The translations under genes and the position numbers were made by a program. The notes under the pieces are model-generated. The model searched no databases and was not told the DNA's origin. It saw nothing but the letters and a program-made list of their open reading frames with translations. From positions 1 to 64,000 of IMG/VR virus record IMGVR_UViG_3300027985_001623: DNA of 64,000 nt. One strand, given 5' to 3'. The DNA is from a virus. This document shows, piece by piece, positions 7,350 through 14,198 of this stretch. Positions within the stretch are counted from its first letter, which is position 1. Every line of letters starts with the position of its first letter.

Positions 7350-8152
7350 CAGATTGCTCCAGGCATGAAATCGAGCACGGGAAGAGTGAAATCAGCATTT
7401 AGACTTTGCGAACGAACGCTATCCGTCGTCGCTATGATTGAGTAAAAATTTCGTAGCGTGTCCGCAGCCCCGCTAAAGACTCCGTGCGAAACCCAAAGAG
7501 CCAGCCGCGTGCTCGGGACTCCGATAGCATCGGCTAGCCCTCGGAACGTCCCCCCGCCGTCGCAAATGTCGTCGACGACGAGCAACATCCCGTGGTCAGG
7601 CAGCGGTTCGCAGAAAAACCCGGACAGCTTGCCGGTTGAGAAATCTCGATGTTTGCCTGCTCGATACAGGCGAACACCCAAGACGCCAGCCGCAAGCGCA
7701 GCACGTGATACCGCGCCAGCATCGGGTGCAATGACCCCGACAATCCGCCGGCCGGCGAACGCGGCTGCAATGGCGGCAGTCGGCTCGTGAACAGTGCACC
7801 GGCTAATCCAGTGTGGCATGGCGGGGCTGTGCGGATCGAAGCAATGAACCTCGCTCGCCCCCACCAAGTTGATGAGCCGCGCGTAAATGCGGCCACCTGC
7901 CGGGTAGCCTCGGTCGCTTCGCGCAGCAGGCAGGTAGGGGACAACCAAACGGAACCCCGAGTTCGGCGGGAGCGCATCGCGAATCATCGCCGCGCGCATG
8001 TACGCCGCCGGGTCGGTGCTTCGAATGACGCACGTGTAGACGCCCACGTCGAACTTTTGCATGACGTGCATTTCCCCGGCGGGGAAGTGAAAGGGTGGGT
8101 CAAGACAAACTTCCGTTCGATCTTTGTAGAGGGTGAAATCTTCGGTGCTCAT
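7349..8152 (-). CDS. Prs-like pyrophosphokinase, candidate ADP-ribose pyrophosphate synthetase (Adps)
   Basis: 267 residues from MSTEDFTLYKDRTEV; the ATG at 8152 follows GGAAAGCGAG, and the longer frame upstream runs through a promoter. Prs-family hallmarks are LPAARSDRGYP (pyrophosphate/ATP region), FDPHSPAMP, the flexible-loop region VIAPDAGAVSRA, and the PRPP loop VVDDICDGGGTF. It is shorter than cellular Prs (~310). Cellular enzymes pyrophosphorylate ribose-5-phosphate; the NARP1 enzyme Adps does so on ADP-ribose, feeding the adjacent transferase. The substrate is inferred from the gene pair, not from residues I can read. Confidence 0.88.
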   Translation of the reverse strand: MSTEDFTLYKDRTEVCLDPPFHFPAGEMHVMQKFDVGVYTCVIRSTDPAAYMRAAMIRDALPPNSGFRLVVPYLPAARSDRGYPAGGRIYARLINLVGASEVHCFDPHSPAMPHWISRCTVHEPTAAIAAAFAGRRIVGVIAPDAGAVSRAALAAGVLGVRLYRAGKHRDFSTGKLSGFFCEPLPDHGMLLVVDDICDGGGTFRGLADAIGVPSTRLALWVSHGVFSGAADTLRNFYSIIATTDSVRSQSLNADFTLPVLDFMPGAI

Positions 8153-8173
8153 GGCTCGCTTTCCGGTGAATCG

Positions 8174-8203
8174 ACTATGCGCTAAGTGTATTAGTTGGTG
8201 CAA
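8174..8203 (-). promoter_or_regulatory. Promoter candidate for the NAD-salvage operon
   Basis: Minus strand TTGCAC (8203-8198), 18-base spacer, CATAGT (8179-8174), then a ~20-base leader with a ribosome site before the Prs-like ATG. An A/T-rich block (AAAAAATATAC) precedes the -35, like an UP element, and the same TTGCACCAA context recurs at 32301-32309. Confidence 0.5.
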
Positions 8204-8267
8204 GTATATTTTTTAGATTTTCTCAACTCCGGACCTGCCAACGTGCGCTAACGCGCCGTAAGGCGCG

Positions 8268-8612
8268 CTAACCGCTATACGTTTGCCGGATCTTCCGGGC
8301 CGCCGCGCGAGCACGGGCCGCTTGCGCCGGGTCGTCACCAATCCGTTGAGCCAACATGAACGAAAGGTTTGCCACATCCGCAGCTTCGAGCAGCCGATCC
8401 GCGCCGGAGTCCGCTGCGAGTAGCTCGTGCAACTCGGCAAACAGGTGAATCACCAAGGCCTCGACGTTGGTAGCCTCCGGATCGAGCCAGTGTGGGTGCC
8501 CCTTCGCGAGCCCCCGATTGAGCTTGTCGGCCATCACGCCAGCCCACCCCGCGGTAATATCCTTGAAGATTTCCGGGGATCGATCCAAATGTGCTGGTGT
8601 CTTGCTCTTCAT
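8268..8612 (-). CDS. MazG-like nucleotide pyrophosphohydrolase candidate
   Basis: 114 residues. The text MADKLNRGLAKGHPHWLD, then HLFAELHELLAA and EAADVANLSFMLAQRIG, follows the layout of phage MazG-like proteins: an EhhEL helix and a helix containing (A)ADVAN whose acidic residues bind Mg2+. Such enzymes hydrolyse (d)NTPs or ppGpp. One of the usual acidic pairs is not obvious, so activity is uncertain. It follows the FGE-like gene with an ATGA overlap. A GC hairpin (around 8246-8270) overlaps its stop and may end the transcript before the next promoter. Confidence 0.5.
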   Translation of the reverse strand: MKSKTPAHLDRSPEIFKDITAGWAGVMADKLNRGLAKGHPHWLDPEATNVEALVIHLFAELHELLAADSGADRLLEAADVANLSFMLAQRIGDDPAQAARARAAARKIRQTYSG

Positions 8613-9247
8613 CGTTTAGCCCTCAAACGCTTGGTCTTTGTCGCGTACGATTCGTAACTCGTGTTCGTCCATTCAAACACGTTGCCCAGCATGTCATGCA
8701 ATCCAAACGCATTGGGGATCTTCTGGCCAACCGGTTGAGTCCGCCCCTGAGCATTAGAAGCGACCCATGCGATGTCTTCTAAAGATTGTGCATCGGTTGC
8801 ATATATTGAATTCTGCGAACCTGCTCGGGCTGCGTATTCCCATTCTTCTTCACTGGGAAGTTTTGCACGCACAACGTGGTTCGAGTGCCGTTCTAGCAAG
8901 ATAGCCTCTAAATTGCGCATAAACGAGTTGCAGTCCACCCAAGACACTGATTCAACGGGACATTCTGTGTCATGCGTAAAAAACGATGGATCGTGCCCCA
9001 TGACTGCCTTGTACAGTGCACGAGTGACGGGCGTTTCGAGCAGCCAAAACCCCTGTTCGATTGTAACTGAATGTGGCAATGATCCGTTTAGGTGCCCTTT
9101 TCCCCCCATCACAAACTCGCCTGGCGGGATGTAGCGCATCGTCACTTTAATGCCGCGAATTGGTAGTCTGCCAAAATAGCCAAAACGGTCTTGGCCAAAT
9201 TCGTCAGCCCAAAACGGGCGTAGTGGAGCTGCCTGCTCTTCGCTCAT
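8609..9247 (-). CDS. Short FGE/SUMF1-fold protein
   Basis: 212 residues with the formylglycine-generating-enzyme fold: YIPPGEFVMGG, FWLLETPVTRALYKAVMG, PVESVSWVDCNSFMRNL, LPSEEEWEYAARAG and FGLHDMLGNVFEWTNTSYES. It stops just after the GNV(F/W)EW motif, so the usual RGGSW and final strands, with the catalytic cysteines of true FGEs, are absent and do not continue in another frame. It is therefore probably a non-enzymatic C-type-lectin-like binding domain or a degraded enzyme. The same fold is used by DGR variable proteins, but no reverse transcriptase or repeat pair is seen here. Confidence 0.8.
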   Translation of the reverse strand: MSEEQAAPLRPFWADEFGQDRFGYFGRLPIRGIKVTMRYIPPGEFVMGGKGHLNGSLPHSVTIEQGFWLLETPVTRALYKAVMGHDPSFFTHDTECPVESVSWVDCNSFMRNLEAILLERHSNHVVRAKLPSEEEWEYAARAGSQNSIYATDAQSLEDIAWVASNAQGRTQPVGQKIPNAFGLHDMLGNVFEWTNTSYESYATKTKRLRAKR

Positions 9248-9765
9248 ACGTGTTCCTCAAAGTTTGGCGCCCGCGCACTCGATGGATCGTATGGGACTGA
9301 AAGCGCATCAAAAACCATCCGGCGCATAAAATGGACATCACGGCCTTGATCGGCAAAAAACAAAAGACATGCAGCACCAGACGGGTGCACGCAAAGCAAC
9401 GAAGTTTCGCCGAAAGCTCGATCGAGCCGGCGCACGTTTTGAACGGCGTCCATGATAGCCGTCGTGGCGGCCTCAACAACCTGAAACCCTTCGTGCGCGG
9501 AAGAACCCCATGTATTGAACGCTCCGAGCGCTTCACGGCAAATCGCGTCGGCCGTTTCGTTGTCCATATGCGGGCGAGCAATCGTCAGCGCAACGCGAGA
9601 CTTCGGCTCGTGCCCATGAACGAGCAGGAAAATCAAATGCGCCATGTCCGAGACGTCGATATGCTTGGCCTGCAAATCACGAATCGTCTCCGCAATGATC
9701 CGAGCTCGATCCCCTGGTCCGTACCTGGACACCTGTCGGCGTGGCTTTGCTCCGCGCTTTCGCAT
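9244..9765 (-). CDS. Hypothetical protein
   Basis: 173 residues (MRKRGAKPRRQVSRYGPGDRARII) with a very basic N-terminus followed by a helical domain (ETIRDLQAKHIDVSDMAHLIFLLVHG) and an alpha/beta C-terminal half. Its stop overlaps the FGE-like ATG by four bases, so the two are translationally coupled. I do not recognise the family. The basic start suggests nucleic-acid contact, but that is speculation. Confidence 0.65.
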   Translation of the reverse strand: MRKRGAKPRRQVSRYGPGDRARIIAETIRDLQAKHIDVSDMAHLIFLLVHGHEPKSRVALTIARPHMDNETADAICREALGAFNTWGSSAHEGFQVVEAATTAIMDAVQNVRRLDRAFGETSLLCVHPSGAACLLFFADQGRDVHFMRRMVFDALSVPYDPSSARAPNFEEHV

Positions 9766-9767
9766 AG

Positions 9768-10112
9768 CTAGGCCCTCAACGCCTCAAGCACTTCTTCTTT
9801 TGTTGTGTCACTTCGAAAGCTAGGCGTGGGCTTACCAGGAATCCAGAGCAACACCCGCGCAGCATCCCACTCATCAAGCCCAAACGTCCCGACACCAGAA
9901 AGTCGACAAGTCCAGCCAGCCACACAACACGGCGCACCACAATCGAGCGCGGGATTGCCCGTACCATCGTAATCGTAGCCCCACTCCCCCTGATCGTACG
10001 TCTCGGGGTGATTCTCGATCTGGTCCGCAACCATGTGTCGTAACGTTTGCGCGTCAACAGCCTCGGTTGGGCGCAAGTGGTGGTAAATAGGGGTTTGCTG
10101 GTCGTCACTCAT
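9768..10112 (-). CDS. Hypothetical Cys-containing protein
   Basis: 114 residues with GAGGA before the ATG, overlapping the upstream gene by eight bases. It reads like a small metal- or nucleic-acid-binding protein, with DCGAPCCVAGWTCRLSG (four cysteines) in the centre and a preceding HLRPTEAVDAQTLRHMVADQI helix. Many phages carry ~110-residue early proteins with this C.APCC..GW text, but their function is unknown to me. Confidence 0.65.
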   Translation of the reverse strand: MSDDQQTPIYHHLRPTEAVDAQTLRHMVADQIENHPETYDQGEWGYDYDGTGNPALDCGAPCCVAGWTCRLSGVGTFGLDEWDAARVLLWIPGKPTPSFRSDTTKEEVLEALRA

Positions 10113-10455
10113 CTTGTGTATCCTCGTGCTCTAGCGCCTTTGGCGTGGGTTCTTCGTCTTCTTCGTCGTCGAGTTCTTCATCATCGAGCCATTTAACGTG
10201 CTCAAACGAGTCATTGAGGGCGTGCTGCTTAGCCATCTCGCAAATAAACACGGTGGTCTCGTTCGAAATGCTGCCAACTACTCGGCGAACAGTGTTTCCG
10301 TTTTGAAGTTCCGCCAAGAGGATTGCCCCTTTGAGCTCGCCACGTTTTGCTTGCGCGAGCCATTCACGTATCCCGTAAATCACCACTGGGTCTGGTTCAT
10401 TGTTGAGCGGTGCCAGAGTGAGCACTTTCTTCTTAGCGTCTTCGTCGGTGTTCAT
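10105..10455 (-). CDS. Acidic hypothetical protein, possible member of the repeated family
   Basis: 116 residues from MNTDEDAKKKVLTLAPLN; an upstream in-frame TTG at 10485 is less likely. The block IREWLAQAKRGELKGAILLAELQNGN resembles the conserved N-terminal block of the genes ending at 1231, 1911 and 3104. The C-terminus is a highly acidic tail (DDEELDDEEDEEPTP). DNA-mimic or regulatory roles are possible for such tails, but nothing shows it directly. Confidence 0.6.
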   Translation of the reverse strand: MNTDEDAKKKVLTLAPLNNEPDPVVIYGIREWLAQAKRGELKGAILLAELQNGNTVRRVVGSISNETTVFICEMAKQHALNDSFEHVKWLDDEELDDEEDEEPTPKALEHEDTQDE

Positions 10456-10651
10456 AATTTGCCAAGCATTTTCCAACTGCTTCAATGTTGTGAGCCAACT
10501 GCGTCAACAAGCGCTTCGCGTCTTCCGGCGAAATAACCGGCGCTAGCTCACTCGCGCGACAATACGTCTCCATGGCGCGCGTTGCTCGTTGAAAAGCTCG
10601 AATATTACACGCTAAGCCCCGAGATACAAGAAGTTCAGCGTCCTTGTTCAT
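10433..10651 (-). CDS. Small helical hypothetical protein
   Basis: 72 residues behind a GAGGG ribosome site six bases from the ATG. Mostly helical (SRGLACNIRAFQRATRAMETYCRASEL, SPEDAKRLLTQLAHNIEAVGKCL) and ending in four arginines, so probably a small helical bundle. Overlaps the next gene by 23 bases. Not recognised. Confidence 0.55.
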   Translation of the reverse strand: MNKDAELLVSRGLACNIRAFQRATRAMETYCRASELAPVISPEDAKRLLTQLAHNIEAVGKCLANYEHRRRR

Positions 10652-10659
10652 GTGTCCCT

Positions 10660-10890
10660 CTACGCTAAAAACAAAAAGCGAAACCCCAAGCCCGGAGACA
10701 TATGGTGCTCATCTCGGTGTTGCACTTGCTCCCCGCAAACAATAAAACGGCGCGCGTCTTGCAGGACAAACCGAAATCCGAGGGCGCTGCCAGTACTTGT
10801 TGCTATGAACGCTTCGCGTGCCGCAACAGAAACACGAATGTTCTGGGCATTGTAAGCTGCCGAGCGGGCTGCGATGTAGTTCGACCGCAT
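10660..10890 (-). CDS. Small hypothetical protein
   Basis: 76 residues (MRSNYIAARSAAYNAQNIRVSV) with AGAGG seven bases before the ATG and 14 bases downstream of the SbcC stop. The N-terminal half resembles a small beta-alpha unit (NIRVSVAAREAFIATSTGSALGF); the C-terminal half is Arg/His-rich. Only the ribosome site and packing between genes support it. Confidence 0.45.
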   Translation of the reverse strand: MRSNYIAARSAAYNAQNIRVSVAAREAFIATSTGSALGFRFVLQDARRFIVCGEQVQHRDEHHMSPGLGFRFLFLA

Positions 10891-10904
10891 ATCAACCTCT
10901 TAGG

Positions 10905-12644
10905 TCAGGAAACAAGGCGCCCGCTTTCAACTTTGCGCCATTGTGCTTGGTTGGCGACCAACAAAGTCGCCAACTCTTCGCGGTGCGTTATGACCACGAC
11001 GCACCGTTGTTTTCCAAGCTCGGCGATGACGCCGACAACGGCGGCGCAGAGCGTCAGATCCAGCGTGTCAAAAACCTCGTCAATAAAAAGCGTCCCCGGC
11101 TCCTTACCTGCTGCGGCGGCAGCAACATCTGAAAGCGCGAGCAAGAGCATCACGTCAACGCTCCGCCGTTCTCCGCCGGACGTGGCTTTGTACCCGTACC
11201 CGCCCCCCGCCCCTTGCACCGTGATGGAAATTTCGGAGTTGGTGTTGCCGTCTTTTAGTTTTGTGTACGGAAGCACCTCGACCGTGATTGGCGAGTTCAT
11301 TTGCGCCAAAAAAGCGTTTGTGAGTTGCGTTGCCGCATCGAGAGCATGACTCAAAACCGAGACGCGAACACCTTGCAAGCCGAGCACTTTCTCGCAAGTG
11401 GCCAACTCAGCTAGCACAATGCTTTGCGCGGCGAGAGCTTCTTCGTGGTCCAAGATTTCCATTTTGAATTCGAAAATCTGGTTCTTCACGATTTCGCGCT
11501 TCGCGGTCCACGCGGCCAAAAGAGTTTGGTATTGAGCCTCAGCCGCGGCCTGAGATTGCGCGTGCTGTTCGAGGGAGATCTCGTAAGCGCGCAACCTCGC
11601 CTCGTCACCTTGCAGAGTTCGAGCTTGATACTCCAAGTCCCTCAGTGACGCGGTGACCTTGGCGACGGTACTGCGCGTAAGCGCGTTTGCGAGTTCGGCC
11701 GCTCGCGAGAGCTGATTCACCTTGTCGTCGGCTTCCTGCAAAGCCGTCTCCGCTGCACCAAGCGCAGCTCGTGCATCAACTTCACTTACCGGATACGGCT
11801 GCTCGCAAGTTGGGCACTTGCCGGCAAGCACCCGTTGGAGTTCTTTTCTCGCCGCGTCAAACTCAGCGCGCCGTGTGCTGGCTTCGGAGATGTGTTCCCG
11901 TGGCACCTCGACCAGCGCTTGAGTCGAGAGCTCCGACAACTCGTGCTTGTGCTTCTCGATTTGCTGGTTCAGGTACGCAGTTTTCGCGTCCAACTGTGGA
12001 TCGACGTCGGGCTTGGTCGGTGCTGCGAGCACGGGGGGCTTGGGCTCCATGCTTTCTGCCAACGAACGCTCTTCGCTGGCCAACTTGTGGCGAGCCAGCG
12101 TCAGCGCTTGCGCGAGGCGAGCGTGCTCCACTTTTTCTGCCGCAATTCGCTTGCGGCAGTGGCTGAGCGCGATATCAAAACGATCGATTCCCAAGATTTT
12201 TTGGATGAGCGCTTTTCGCTGGCTGTCCGTCGCCGACGTAAAGTGGGCTGCGTCGGCAGAGGAAAAAACATGAGTTCGCCGCCAAACGTCGTGGCTGCCA
12301 AAGATCTCGGTTATTTTTTGTGCAGATTTTGTAGGGGTGTCCCCTTTGATCGCGCTCGACTCCCCGGCCGGTAGCCAGGCGATCTTTTTTGTACCCTTGG
12401 CGGACTGGCTTCGCGTAATTTGGCCAAGGTCGGTGTCGACTTTGAGGCACCCGGCTTCGTTCAAACGCCAGGGCGGCGTCTCGCGAAGCGTGCTGCCCGA
12501 CATTGCGTAGCTTGCTGCTTCGACGAACGTGGATTTTCCGGATCCCGTGAGTCCCGTGAGCACGACAACGCCAGTTTCGGGGAGGTCGAGCGTCGAGTTG
12601 TCATGGAGCATGAACGACTCAAGGGCAATTTTACGAATCTTCAT
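10905..12644 (-). CDS. SbcC/Rad50-type recombination nuclease ATPase subunit (T4 gp46-like)
   Basis: 579 residues, about the size of T4 gp46 and much shorter than E. coli SbcC (~1,050). Walker A GLTGSGKST is at 31-39, coiled-coil arms flank a zinc hook CPTCEQPYP near residue 275, and the C-terminal ABC half has a signature-like TSGGERRSVDVML and Walker B TLFIDEVFDTLD. With the SbcD/Mre11 subunit it forms the MR complex that resects DNA ends to seed RecA-mediated recombination-dependent replication, and it can degrade host DNA. It overlaps the sbcD-like gene by 14 bases, as expected for equimolar subunits. Confidence 0.92.
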   Translation of the reverse strand: MKIRKIALESFMLHDNSTLDLPETGVVVLTGLTGSGKSTFVEAASYAMSGSTLRETPPWRLNEAGCLKVDTDLGQITRSQSAKGTKKIAWLPAGESSAIKGDTPTKSAQKITEIFGSHDVWRRTHVFSSADAAHFTSATDSQRKALIQKILGIDRFDIALSHCRKRIAAEKVEHARLAQALTLARHKLASEERSLAESMEPKPPVLAAPTKPDVDPQLDAKTAYLNQQIEKHKHELSELSTQALVEVPREHISEASTRRAEFDAARKELQRVLAGKCPTCEQPYPVSEVDARAALGAAETALQEADDKVNQLSRAAELANALTRSTVAKVTASLRDLEYQARTLQGDEARLRAYEISLEQHAQSQAAAEAQYQTLLAAWTAKREIVKNQIFEFKMEILDHEEALAAQSIVLAELATCEKVLGLQGVRVSVLSHALDAATQLTNAFLAQMNSPITVEVLPYTKLKDGNTNSEISITVQGAGGGYGYKATSGGERRSVDVMLLLALSDVAAAAAGKEPGTLFIDEVFDTLDLTLCAAVVGVIAELGKQRCVVVITHREELATLLVANQAQWRKVESGRLVS

Positions 12645-13815
12645 CGATTACCTCGCTACTCAAAGCCAAAAAGTCGGATGTCAGCGCGTGCACGCGCGTC
12701 TGAGTGACGTTTGCGGGCAGTGTGAGCTGCTGAATATAGCTGTCGAGCGCTTCGTGAAGCGTTCGAGCGCTCGTCGCTACTCGGGCCCCAGCTTGCGCCG
12801 AAGCTCGGATCTCCTTGAAATCTTCGTCGACGCGCCACTGGCAAATCTCCCCAGATTTCTGCGCCTCGGTCAGCAAGCGCGTCGCTTCGGCCCCGTCCCC
12901 CGCCGCGCATTTCCAGCGAACGTGCAATCGCTGCTCCTCGTGGTTGAAGAGCAACGCATCGAGTTCGGCCCGGCTTTTGACGTCCACGAATCGCGGGCCG
13001 GGGATCTCCTGAATCGAGACCGCGCCATCGTTATAGATGGCCAAACCGCCGTATCCAACGAGCCCGGGGTTATCCCAGCCCGTGGGCGCGAGCGTGCCAA
13101 CTTGGACAATCGCCACTTCGGATCCGCGGGGGATCAGCGCTGTCGAAGGGGTGGCCGATGTTCGCGGAGAAAAGGCCCAGCTTTGCTGGTGGTGCCAATT
13201 ACCCGCGAACACGTGGGTGATTCCGTGTTCGACGCAAAGTTGGCCGAGCAGCTCGACGTCAATAGCGTCTTCCGCTGCGGCGGCCCACGGATTCAGGCGA
13301 GCGACGTCGTCGCGAATCCCCATGTGCACAAACAAAACAGTTCGTGCGGCCCGCTTGTCTATTGCCAACCCAGCAAGCACCTCTGGAAGCCACTCGGAAC
13401 TTGGCCCGTCTTGGAATGGTACGATGACAAATTGGTCGCTTGCCGAGACGAAGAGTGCTTCAGGTTTCTCAAAAACACGTGCGTGCGCCAAGTAGCGCAC
13501 CCAACCGACCGCGTTATCCCCTGGAACGCCGGATACCCGGTCGTGGTTGCCTAGCAACACGAAAACGCGAAACTCTGGGCCAGCGTTAAACGCTTCGGCC
13601 ACCGCGGCAATCATTTGGGGGGTCGGTTTCTCGTCGTCAAACAGGTCGCCGCAAATGACCAGGACGGTGCACCCCTGAGCCCGCGCCGTTTGAGCTGCGC
13701 GGCTAATTGTATCGACGACTGCGCGACAACGCGCGTTCATGCCAATAACATAGGCGCCACCATTGGAGCCTTGGTGGTTACCTGCATGGGGGTCTGTAAT
13801 TACGCCAAAAATCAT
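12631..13815 (-). CDS. SbcD/Mre11-type nuclease subunit (T4 gp47-like)
   Basis: 394 residues of a calcineurin-like phosphoesterase. Metal motifs appear in order: DPHAG (D8, H10), GDLFDDEKP, LGNHDRVSG, VHMG and FAGNWHHQ. The Mre11 cap region follows the nuclease core, then a C-terminal helical domain that docks on the SbcC coiled coil. It provides the Mn2+-dependent endo/exonuclease activity of the complex. The ATG directly follows the zinc-ribbon gene's stop by three bases. Confidence 0.92.
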   Translation of the reverse strand: MIFGVITDPHAGNHQGSNGGAYVIGMNARCRAVVDTISRAAQTARAQGCTVLVICGDLFDDEKPTPQMIAAVAEAFNAGPEFRVFVLLGNHDRVSGVPGDNAVGWVRYLAHARVFEKPEALFVSASDQFVIVPFQDGPSSEWLPEVLAGLAIDKRAARTVLFVHMGIRDDVARLNPWAAAAEDAIDVELLGQLCVEHGITHVFAGNWHHQQSWAFSPRTSATPSTALIPRGSEVAIVQVGTLAPTGWDNPGLVGYGGLAIYNDGAVSIQEIPGPRFVDVKSRAELDALLFNHEEQRLHVRWKCAAGDGAEATRLLTEAQKSGEICQWRVDEDFKEIRASAQAGARVATSARTLHEALDSYIQQLTLPANVTQTRVHALTSDFLALSSEVIDEDS

Positions 13816-13818
13816 GGT

Positions 13819-13992
13819 TCAACTCGGTTTTCGCCACTCGAAAATTTTATGATGGCAGCTCAAGCACGTGATCGATTGGTAGTAGCACCCCGCGCTGTTC
13901 GAGGACTGGTCGACCTGCACTTGTTTGGGCGTAAGTGGTCCACACTTTGAGCACACCAACTCCACCTCCTGAAGCAACCGTTGCAACCCCAT
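13819..13992 (-). CDS. Small zinc-ribbon protein
   Basis: 57 residues from MGLQRLLQEVELVCSKCG; the longer frame upstream is a shadow of the neighbouring gene. Two CxxC knuckles (CSKC and CLSC, 27 residues apart) form a zinc ribbon, and the protein ends HHKIFEWRKPS. Such proteins in phage replication operons often bind DNA or RNA polymerase; no further assignment is possible. Confidence 0.55.
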   Translation of the reverse strand: MGLQRLLQEVELVCSKCGPLTPKQVQVDQSSNSAGCYYQSITCLSCHHKIFEWRKPS

Positions 13993-13997
13993 CGGGC

Positions 13998-14198
13998 TCA
14001 CCGGCTCTCCCAAAGTACAGCGTCCGAACGAAGACAAACGAATGTCTCGCCTCGAATCGGCACTCCGCCGCCGGCCCGGCACTCTGATTCGCGGTAGTTC
14101 GAAGCCGCTCGCACGGCGCAATCCTGCGAGGACAGAACGACCAGAACGGACAACGTGACCCCCGCAGCCACCCGCCTAAATTTTTGAGTTGATGACAT
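13998..14198 (-). CDS. Small protein with N-terminal signal or membrane segment
   Basis: 66 residues from the ATG at 14198 (a GTG at 14204 is possible), overlapping the recA stop. MSSTQKFRRVAAGVTLSVLVVLSS is a basic head followed by a hydrophobic core and a plausible AVRA-A cleavage site. The mature part would be a ~35-residue Cys- and Gly-rich peptide. It is unusual among DNA-metabolism genes and may be a secreted or membrane-anchored accessory. Unrecognised. Confidence 0.5.
   Translation of the reverse strand: MSSTQKFRRVAAGVTLSVLVVLSSQDCAVRAASNYRESECRAGGGVPIRGETFVCLRSDAVLWESR

Noticed and set aside
8609-9247. Target protein of a diversity-generating retroelement
   Set aside because: Fold is suggestive, but no reverse transcriptase, template repeat or adenine-rich variable region was found in the window.
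12529-13554. Long plus-strand open frame opposite SbcCD
   Set aside because: It is antisense to two well-supported genes and its composition is that of a shadow frame.
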